DNA of 64,000 bases from assembly GCF_001984575.1 (NCBI RefSeq), contig NZ_LZNS01000001.1, positions 487,139 to 551,138 of the forward strand. Direction: 5' to 3'. Positions within the stretch are counted from its first letter, which is position 1. Every line of letters begins with the position of its first letter. The notes beneath the pieces are model-generated. The model was given only the letters and a program-made list of their open reading frames with translations, was not told the DNA's origin and did not search any database. Made by a program: the position numbers and the translations under genes. Below, piece after piece: positions 58,486-64,000 of the stretch. The DNA comes from Streptomyces sp. MP131-18. GTDB lineage: Bacteria; Actinomycetota; Actinomycetes; Streptomycetales; Streptomycetaceae.

Positions 58486-58505
58486 GGGCCCGCCCGTGCG
58501 GGCCC
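58486..58505 (+). terminator. Terminator after imine reductase-like gene
   Basis: GGGCCCGC (58486-58493) pairs with GCGGGCCC (58498-58505) around a CCGT loop, extended by CCGTC/GACGG outside; it starts 26 bp after the stop at 58460. Confidence 0.7.
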
Positions 58506-58622
58506 GCCGCCGACGGGGCCCGGTGCCGGTGCCGGGGGCTGTCCGGCGCCGGACCCGGGCTCCTCGTCATGCCCGGCAGAACGGCCGGCCCGCGGACACG
58601 CCGCGGGTCGGCCGCCGTTTCA

Positions 58623-58742
58623 GGGGCCGTCTTCAAAGGGATTACCCGGCTCGCGACGGCTGGCGCCCCCCTGGCCGCGTTGCCTTGCCAGCGGGGCGCC
58701 ATCCGCCGCTCGCTGATCGGACGCCCCTTTGAAGACGGACCC
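58623..58742. mobile_element. MITE-like 120-bp inverted-repeat element
   Basis: GGGGCCGTCTTCAAAGGG (58623-58640) and CCCTTTGAAGACGGACCC (58725-58742) are inverted repeats matching in 17 of 18 positions. Inside, TGGCGCCCC and GGGGCGCCA form a second nested pair, so the whole segment can fold into a long hairpin. It contains no gene and no target duplication is obvious. The right end abuts the TAG stop of the flavoprotein gene. It looks like a miniature element or a solo remnant of an insertion sequence; a large terminator is the alternative. Confidence 0.5.
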
Positions 58743-59920
58743 TAAAGCACCGGGGTATCGGGCTCGAGCCCCAGCAGGGCGCGGCCGTGCACCTCCAGAT
58801 TGGTGGCGGGTGCCATCATCCCGTGCAGCGAAAGTCCCTCCAGGTCCCGGTAGAAGCGCTGGAACGGCGCGCTGCGGGCCAGCGCGGACGCCCCGCTCAC
58901 GGAGTGCAGCAGCTCCACGGCCTCCTTCAGGGACTGGATGGCGAAGCCGCAGCGGCCGTGCACCGTGGCGCGTTCCTTCGTGGTGGGGTACTCCCCGGCG
59001 TCCGCCCTGCGCTGGAGGAGGTCCACCACCTCGTCCGCGAGCGCCCTGGCCGCCGCGATCCGGTTCTCCGCCTGGGCGACGGTGAGCTGCGTCAGCGGGT
59101 GCCGGCTCTGGTCCTCCCAGTTGGTGTAGGCGATCGCGCGGCCCGGCAGCCGCTCGACGAACAGGTCGAAGGCCGCCTGCGCCATGCCGATGTAGACCGC
59201 CACGGCCTCCGTCATCACGAGGCCGATCAGCCCGTAATTGCGGCCGGTCGCCCCGGAGTTCCAGCGGTCCGTGAGGGTGCCCTCGACGGCCGCCTCGCCG
59301 TCGGCGATCCGGTGCTCGGGAACGAACACGCTCTTGGCCGTCGCGGTCGAACTGCCGGTGGCGCTGGCCGCGGACACGTACCAGTCGTCGGCAATCTCCA
59401 GCTCGTCCATCGGGACCAGCGCGTAGACCAGCTCCACCGAGCCGTCCGGCTTCTCCAGCAGGGCCGCCAGCATGTCCCAGTCCGCCGCGCGGCAACCGGT
59501 GTTGAAGCGCCAGGTGCCGTCGAGCAGGTACCCGCCCTCGGTGGGCGTCACGGTGCCGCCGGGGGTGAAGCCGCCCGAGACGCGGACCGTTCCCTCGGCG
59601 AAGACCTCCTCCTGGGCCGAGTCCGGGTAGAGCGTGATCATCCAGGCCGTCGATACCCAGGAGGCGGCGGTCCAGCCGGTCGAGCCGCAGCCGCGGGAGA
59701 TCTCCTCCAGGATCGTGAACTGCTCGGCCAGGGGCAGGTCCAGCCCCCCGAAGCGGCCGGGCACCGCCATCCGGAAGACGCCGGCCTCGTCGAGCAGCCG
59801 GATGTTGTCCCCCGGGAGCCAGCGCCGCTCCTCGGCCTCGCGGCCGTTCGCCCGCAGGGTGGGGACGGCGGCCCTGACCGCTTCCAGTACGGATGCACCC
59901 GTCGGTTGCGTCGGCGTCAT
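58742..59920 (-). CDS. Flavin-dependent monooxygenase of acyl-CoA dehydrogenase fold
   Basis: This 392-residue protein has the three-part acyl-CoA dehydrogenase fold: an N-terminal helical domain (LLDEAGVFRMAVPGRFGGLDLPLAEQFTILEEISRGCGSTGW), a middle beta domain (VSGGFTPGGTVTPTEGGYLLDGTWRFNTGC) and a C-terminal helical bundle (QSLKEAVELLHSVSGASALARSAPFQRFYRDLEGLSLHGM). The HGMMAPATNLEVHGRALLG end matches group D two-component hydroxylases (HsaA/HpaB-like) that use FMNH2 or FADH2 from a separate reductase. In a sugar cluster an amino-sugar N-oxygenase (nitrososynthase) is a second possibility, but no aminotransferase gene is seen. The stop codon coincides with the edge of the MITE-like repeat. 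Confidence 0.85.
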   Translation of the reverse strand: MTPTQPTGASVLEAVRAAVPTLRANGREAEERRWLPGDNIRLLDEAGVFRMAVPGRFGGLDLPLAEQFTILEEISRGCGSTGWTAASWVSTAWMITLYPDSAQEEVFAEGTVRVSGGFTPGGTVTPTEGGYLLDGTWRFNTGCRAADWDMLAALLEKPDGSVELVYALVPMDELEIADDWYVSAASATGSSTATAKSVFVPEHRIADGEAAVEGTLTDRWNSGATGRNYGLIGLVMTEAVAVYIGMAQAAFDLFVERLPGRAIAYTNWEDQSRHPLTQLTVAQAENRIAAARALADEVVDLLQRRADAGEYPTTKERATVHGRCGFAIQSLKEAVELLHSVSGASALARSAPFQRFYRDLEGLSLHGMMAPATNLEVHGRALLGLEPDTPVL

Positions 59921-59999
59921 CTTCTGCTGCTCCTCAGCTGAATCGGGCGGGGTCGTCGGACGGAGGGCCCGGAGCGGGACGGCGCGGCATCAAAGCCGT

Positions 60000-61385
60000 T
60001 CACAGCGTCACCGCACCGGAGTTGAGCACCGCCAGGAGCGTGCGCGCCTGGACGTTCACGTAACGGCTGTGCTGCACCAGCTCGTTGAGCTGGGCCGGGG
60101 TGGCCCAGCAGAAGTCGGGCGGCGGCCGGAGGGGCGCCTCGCTCTCGTCGGCCTCGACGAACAGGTACCGGCTCTCGGCGTTGAGGAACCGCCCGCCCTC
60201 CTCGGAGTGCACGGCCTCGTAGCGGACGCGCGCCGGCTCAGCGGCCAGCACGCCGTCGAGGAACGGCGGGCGCAGCCCGCCCGTGAGGTGGGCGTAGTTG
60301 CCCGGCGTGTACTGGACGGTCGGGGCCAGTTCGACGGTGTCCAGGAGACCGGCCTCCATCCGGGCGTGCGCCAGCAGGTGCGGCACGCCGCCGAAGCGGC
60401 GGGTCAGGAAGCCGGTGACGCCGGTGCCGCGGGGCTCGATCAGCGGCTGGCTCCAGCCGCCGACCTCCCGGCTGTCCGCCTCCACGGACACGCCCACCAC
60501 GCGGAAGTACCGGCCGTCCTCGTGCTCGATGCCGCTCGGGCCGCGCACCCAGTCCGCGACCTGCGCCAGTGGTTTCCGCGTCACCCGGACGTCCTGCCGC
60601 GCGCGCACGCCGGAGAACCAGGACCGCAGGTCCAGGTCCGAGTGCAGCGCGCCCTCGTCGGCCTGTCCGGTGGGAACGCAGGCCAGGACGGTACGCGCGT
60701 CCATGTTCACCACGTTGTCCCGGCGCAGCAGCTCGCCTATCTGACCGAGCGTCAGCCAGCAGAAGTCGTCGTCGAGGGCGACGTCCTCGTCGGTCTCGAC
60801 GATCATGTTGCGGTTGGACTTGCCCAGGAACCAGGCACCGTGCTCCGACTGGAGGACGTCGGCCAGGATGCGGCCGCGGCCCGGCCGGACGAAGTGGTCG
60901 ATGTATTTGACGTCCGCCCCGCGGTGCACCTTGGTGTAGTTGCTGCGGGTGGCCTGCACGGTCGGGGACAGCTGGAGCAGGTTGCGGTTGCCCGGCTCCA
61001 TCTTGGCCTGCATCAGGAAGTGCAGCACCCCGTCGAACTCCCGGGCCAGCAGCCCGAGTATGCCCACTTCCGGCTGTCTGATGATGGGCTGTTCCCAGTG
61101 TGGGAACGGGGCGGTGCCGGTCTCCGCGGAGATGCCCTCGATGGTGAAGAAGCGCCCGCTGCGGTGGGCCAGGTTCCCCGTGTCCGGCGCGAAGGACCAG
61201 CCGTCCAGCTGCGCGAAGGGCACACGTTCCACCCGGAAGTGGTGGGCCAGCCGCCGCCCGGCGAGCCAGTCGGCGAACTCCGCGGTGCCCAGCGAGGCGG
61301 CGGTGCCCAGCGACGCGGCGGAACGGACGAACTTCTCCCGCACCCCGTCGTCACGGCGGGCCCGCAGCATGGTGACGGTGCTCAT
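60000..61385 (-). CDS. NDP-hexose 2,3-dehydratase
   Basis: A 461-residue enzyme starting at ATG 61385, 7 nt after GGGGAAGG; ATG 61391 is only one base from that site. The protein consists of two homologous halves: compare FRVERVPFAQLDGWSF with VRVTRKPLAQVADWVRG, and LLQLSPTVQATRSNYTKVHRG with TVELAPTVQYTPGNYAHLTGG. This is the known architecture of TylX3/EryBVI/OleV-type enzymes, which remove the C-2 hydroxyl of dTDP-4-keto-6-deoxyglucose. With RmlA and RmlB next to it, it commits the pathway to a 2,6-dideoxysugar. A small in-frame duplication (SLGTA twice) is present near the N-terminus. Confidence 0.95.
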   Translation of the reverse strand: MSTVTMLRARRDDGVREKFVRSAASLGTAASLGTAEFADWLAGRRLAHHFRVERVPFAQLDGWSFAPDTGNLAHRSGRFFTIEGISAETGTAPFPHWEQPIIRQPEVGILGLLAREFDGVLHFLMQAKMEPGNRNLLQLSPTVQATRSNYTKVHRGADVKYIDHFVRPGRGRILADVLQSEHGAWFLGKSNRNMIVETDEDVALDDDFCWLTLGQIGELLRRDNVVNMDARTVLACVPTGQADEGALHSDLDLRSWFSGVRARQDVRVTRKPLAQVADWVRGPSGIEHEDGRYFRVVGVSVEADSREVGGWSQPLIEPRGTGVTGFLTRRFGGVPHLLAHARMEAGLLDTVELAPTVQYTPGNYAHLTGGLRPPFLDGVLAAEPARVRYEAVHSEEGGRFLNAESRYLFVEADESEAPLRPPPDFCWATPAQLNELVQHSRYVNVQARTLLAVLNSGAVTL

Positions 61386-61442
61386 CGGCATGCCTTCCCC
61401 TCTGCCCTCGACGGCCGCGCCGCGGCGCGTGCGGTGCCGCGG

Positions 61443-62432
61443 TCACGCATCCGTCTCTTGCTCCTTCCGGTGCTTGGACGCCTTCCACCAGTGCACGTTG
61501 TCGCGGTACCAGGCGACGGTCTGGGCCAGGCCCTCCTCGAAGTCGACGCGCGGCGCGTAGCCCAGCTCCTCACGGATCTTGGTCTCGTCCAGCGAGTACC
61601 GCAGGTCGTGTCCCTTGCGGTCGGGCACGTGCCGGACGCGGCCGGGGTCGGCGCCGCAGAGGTCGAGCAGCCGCTCGGTGACGGCGAGGTTGGTGCGTTC
61701 GTTGCCGCCGCCCACGTTGTAGATCTCCCCCGCCCTGCCGCCGGCCAGGACCAGTTGGACGGCGCGCGAGTGGTCGTCGACGTGCAGCCACTCCCGCACG
61801 TTGAGCCCGTCGCCGTACAGCGGGACGTCCGAGCCCTCCAGCAAGTTGGTGATGAACAGCGGGATCAGCTTCTCGGGGTGCTGGTGCGGGCCGAAGTTGT
61901 TGGAGCAGCGGGTGATCGACAGGTCGAGGCCGTGGGAGCGCCAGAACGCGCGGGCGATCAGGTCCGAGGACGCCTTGGACGCGGCGTAGGGCGAGTTGGG
62001 CAGCAGCGGCCAGTCCTCCGTGGAGGAGCCCTCCGCCACGGACCCGTACACCTCGTCGGTGGAGACGTGCACGATGCGCGGCACGCCGGTGGCGACGCAG
62101 GCGTCGAGCAGCACCTGGGTGCCCACAACGTTGGTCCGCATGAAGGCACCGGGCGAGGTCAGCGACCGGTCCACGTGGGACTCGGCGGCGAAGTGGACCA
62201 CCGCGTCGTGCCCGGGGAGCAGATCGCGCAGCAGGGCGCTGTCGCAGACGTCGCCCTCGATCAGTTCCAGGAGCGGGTGGCCGAGCGGCAGGTTCTCGCG
62301 GTTGCCCGCGTAGGTCATCTTGTCCAGCACGGTGACCCGGGCTCGTTCGTAACCCGGGTAGCCGCCGCCGAGCATCGTGCGCACGTAGTGGGAGCCGATG
62401 AAGCCGGCGCCGCCGGTGACGAGGACCCTCAT
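61443..62432 (-). CDS. rmlB: dTDP-glucose 4,6-dehydratase
   Basis: A 329-residue extended SDR. The NAD motif is GGAGFIGS (7-14), the active-site Thr-Asp-Glu is in HVSTDEVYGS, and the YxxxK motif is in PNSPYAASK. RSHGLDLSITRCSNNFGPHQHPEKLIPLFI and GLNVREWLHVDDHSRA are typical of the family. It converts dTDP-glucose to dTDP-4-keto-6-deoxyglucose. It overlaps rmlA by 4 bp (62429-62432) in a tightly packed reverse-strand operon. Confidence 0.96.
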   Translation of the reverse strand: MRVLVTGGAGFIGSHYVRTMLGGGYPGYERARVTVLDKMTYAGNRENLPLGHPLLELIEGDVCDSALLRDLLPGHDAVVHFAAESHVDRSLTSPGAFMRTNVVGTQVLLDACVATGVPRIVHVSTDEVYGSVAEGSSTEDWPLLPNSPYAASKASSDLIARAFWRSHGLDLSITRCSNNFGPHQHPEKLIPLFITNLLEGSDVPLYGDGLNVREWLHVDDHSRAVQLVLAGGRAGEIYNVGGGNERTNLAVTERLLDLCGADPGRVRHVPDRKGHDLRYSLDETKIREELGYAPRVDFEEGLAQTVAWYRDNVHWWKASKHRKEQETDA

Positions 62433-63496
62433 GCCGCCACCTCCACCCGGCTGTGGTCACCGATCACCAGGCGGTGGTGGGCCGCGCCCCGGCCGGCCGG
62501 GCCGATGGTGGCGCCGCGGCCGATCAGGGAGTCCACCAGCGCGGGCACCTGGCTGACCGCGGCGCCCGCCATGACGATGGAGCCCGCGACGCGGGTGGAC
62601 CGCAGCACGCAGTGGTCGCCGATGGAGGTGGCGGGGCCGATGCGGCTGTCCTCCACCAGGGTGCCGGCGCCGATGATCGCGGGGCCGGTGATGCGGGAGC
62701 GGACCACGCGGGCGCCGGGGCCGACGACGACCGGGCCGACGAGTTCGCTGGCCGCGTCCACGTCGCCCTCGACGCGCGGGGCGATGCTGCCGAGCAGCCA
62801 CCGGTTGCACTCCAGCACGTCCTCGGCTCGTCCGGTGTCCTTCCAGTAGCCGGCGTACTCGGCGGCCGTGACGTCGGCGCCGTGGGTGACCAGCCACTGG
62901 ATGGCGTCGGTGATCTCCAGTTCGCCGCGGGCGCTCGGCCGGATCGCGGCGACCGCCTCGTGGACGGCGGGCGTGAAGAAGTACACGCCGATCATGGCCA
63001 GGTCGCTCCTGGGCTGCTGTGGCTTCTCGACCAGCCGCAGGACGGTGCCTTCGGCGTCGAGCTCCGCCACGCCGAACGCCTGCGGGTCCGGCACCTTGCA
63101 GACCACGATCCGGGCCGTGGGGCGCTCGCTGCGGAATTCCTCCGCGATCTCCCCTATGCCCTGCGGGAGCATGTTGTCCCCCAGGTACATGACGAAGTCG
63201 TCGTCGCCCAGGAACGGCCGGGCCAGCCGGACGCAGTGGGCCAGGCCGAGCGGCCGGTCCTGCCTGAGGTAGGTCAGCCGGGCGCCGAACCTCGACCCGT
63301 CGCCGAGGACGGCGGCGATCTCGGGGCCCCAGTCACCGACGATGATCCCGATGTCCGTCACCCCCAGGTCGGTGATGTTCTCCAGGGCGTGTTCCAGAAC
63401 GGGCTTGTTGACGATCGGGATGAGTTGTTTCGGCATGGAATAGCTGAAGGGGCGCAGACGGGTACCCGACCCGCCCGACAGGACCAGAGCCTTCAT
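62429..63496 (-). CDS. rmlA: Glucose-1-phosphate thymidylyltransferase, long StrD-type
   Basis: This 355-residue enzyme starts at ATG 63496, overlapping the upstream epimerase gene by 4 bp. The nucleotidyltransferase domain starts KALVLSGGSGTRLRPFSYSMPKQLIPI and contains the metal-binding MYLGDNML. The C-terminal third (about 240-355) is a left-handed beta-helix of hexapeptide repeats (VVGPGARVVRSRITGPAIIGAGTLVEDSRIG), a feature of the longer actinomycete StrD-type enzymes rather than of short RmlA. It makes dTDP-glucose to feed the deoxysugar pathway. Confidence 0.95.
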   Translation of the reverse strand: MKALVLSGGSGTRLRPFSYSMPKQLIPIVNKPVLEHALENITDLGVTDIGIIVGDWGPEIAAVLGDGSRFGARLTYLRQDRPLGLAHCVRLARPFLGDDDFVMYLGDNMLPQGIGEIAEEFRSERPTARIVVCKVPDPQAFGVAELDAEGTVLRLVEKPQQPRSDLAMIGVYFFTPAVHEAVAAIRPSARGELEITDAIQWLVTHGADVTAAEYAGYWKDTGRAEDVLECNRWLLGSIAPRVEGDVDAASELVGPVVVGPGARVVRSRITGPAIIGAGTLVEDSRIGPATSIGDHCVLRSTRVAGSIVMAGAAVSQVPALVDSLIGRGATIGPAGRGAAHHRLVIGDHSRVEVAA

Positions 63497-64000
63497 GTCT
63501 TCCTCACGGCGAAGGAGTGGGTGCCTTGAGTCGCTTCCCGCCAGGTGGCGAGCAGGCCGGCCGACTCGGCTTCCGCGGCGCTGCGGGCCTTCGCGTCCTT
63601 CGCTGACATCAGCGGAGGCTCGGAGAACCCCCACGGGAGCGCGAGGTCGGCGTCGAGCGGATTGATGTCGATCTGCGTGCCGGGGACGTGCTCGCTGGAC
63701 AGGACGTAGCAGATGCAGGTGTCGTCGGTGAGCGCGAGAAAGCCGTGGCCGACGCCCTCGGGGATGTACAGGGCCCGGCCGGACTCGGCGTTCAGCACGT
63801 TGACGGTGTACCGGCCGAACGCCGGGGAGCCGACGCGCAGGTCGACGACGATGTCGCGCAGCGCGCCGCGGACGCAGGTGACGTACTTGGCCTGCCCCGG
63901 GGGGATCGCCACGCCGTGCAGCCCGCGCAGGGTGTTGCGGCGCGATACGGAGAAGTTGATCTGCCTGGGGACGAACGGGCGGCCGACCGCCTCGGCCAGC
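63493..64000 (-). CDS. dTDP-4-keto-6-deoxyhexose epimerase (RmlC family), partial
   Basis: The gene runs off the right edge; 169 codons are visible and the 5' end is missing. The cupin carries the RGLHG active-site histidine motif, the VDLRVGSPAFGRY segment, YIPEGVGHGF, and CYVLSSEHVPGTQIDINPLDADLALPWG, all typical of dTDP-sugar 3,5- or 5-epimerases. GLHGVA replaces the usual GxHxQ. The overlap with rmlA (63493-63496) places it in the sugar operon. Whether it epimerises C-3, C-5 or both cannot be told. Confidence 0.92.
   Translation of the reverse strand, partial: LAEAVGRPFVPRQINFSVSRRNTLRGLHGVAIPPGQAKYVTCVRGALRDIVVDLRVGSPAFGRYTVNVLNAESGRALYIPEGVGHGFLALTDDTCICYVLSSEHVPGTQIDINPLDADLALPWGFSEPPLMSAKDAKARSAAEAESAGLLATWREATQGTHSFAVRKT

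Noticed and set aside
59634..62849. A 1071-residue rightward open frame.
   Set aside because: It lies antisense to the 2,3-dehydratase, RmlB and RmlA genes, all of which have family motifs in the reverse strand.

Overview
The window is high-GC actinobacterial DNA, most likely Streptomyces or a close relative. The support is strong GC bias at third codon positions, GTG and TTG starts, many secreted hydrolases with actinobacterial signal peptides, sugar ABC importers without their own ATPase, and a gamma-butyrolactone receptor/synthase pair next to a SARP activator. No rRNA, tRNA or CRISPR array was recognised.

Region 1 (1-30900) is a plant cell-wall polysaccharide locus aimed at pectin and arabinogalactan. 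After a RidA/MarR pair it carries a DeoR-type regulator with a sugar-binding domain, a secreted beta-helix protein, an enolase-superfamily enzyme, an HxlR regulator and a PL11 rhamnogalacturonan lyase. A reverse-strand operon follows, with two permeases, a binding protein, a GH42 beta-galactosidase and a GH30 endo-galactanase. A LacI regulator is divergent from it. A second ABC importer with its own divergent LacI regulator comes next, then a 1580-residue secreted multidomain protein of unknown activity, a Tat-exported alginate-lyase-family enzyme, a lone methyltransferase and a PL1 pectate lyase. At least four short operator-like motifs recur upstream of these genes: TGAATCGATTCA, AAACGTTTTCT, GAAAACTTTCG and ATGTTTACGCAAACAT. 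They suggest several overlapping regulons.

Region 2 (30900-46900) is housekeeping and accessory: a NarL-type and an OmpR-type two-component system, an alpha/beta hydrolase, a class-C beta-lactamase-like serine hydrolase, an SDR, and a tripartite tricarboxylate transporter (two binding proteins, TctB, TctA) divergent from a CitA/CitB-like two-component system. A GNAT acetyltransferase, an aminoglycoside nucleotidyltransferase homologue and a small four-cysteine secreted protein complete it.

Region 3 (46900-50400) holds an IS5-family transposase remnant, an NmrA-like oxidoreductase divergent from its probable TetR repressor, a VOC protein and an SDR.

Region 4 (50400-64000) is the left part of a specialised-metabolite cluster that runs off the right edge. 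Its control block is a SARP activator, a degenerate IS701-like transposase, a gamma-butyrolactone receptor and a divergent AfsA-family synthase with a TTA codon; ARE-like boxes lie at three places. The biosynthetic genes are an aldo/keto reductase, a DesVII-type glycosyltransferase, an imine reductase-like enzyme, a flavin-dependent monooxygenase of the acyl-CoA dehydrogenase fold, an NDP-hexose 2,3-dehydratase, RmlB, RmlA and a partial RmlC-like epimerase. Together these predict a dTDP-2,6-dideoxysugar attached to an aglycone whose genes lie outside the window.
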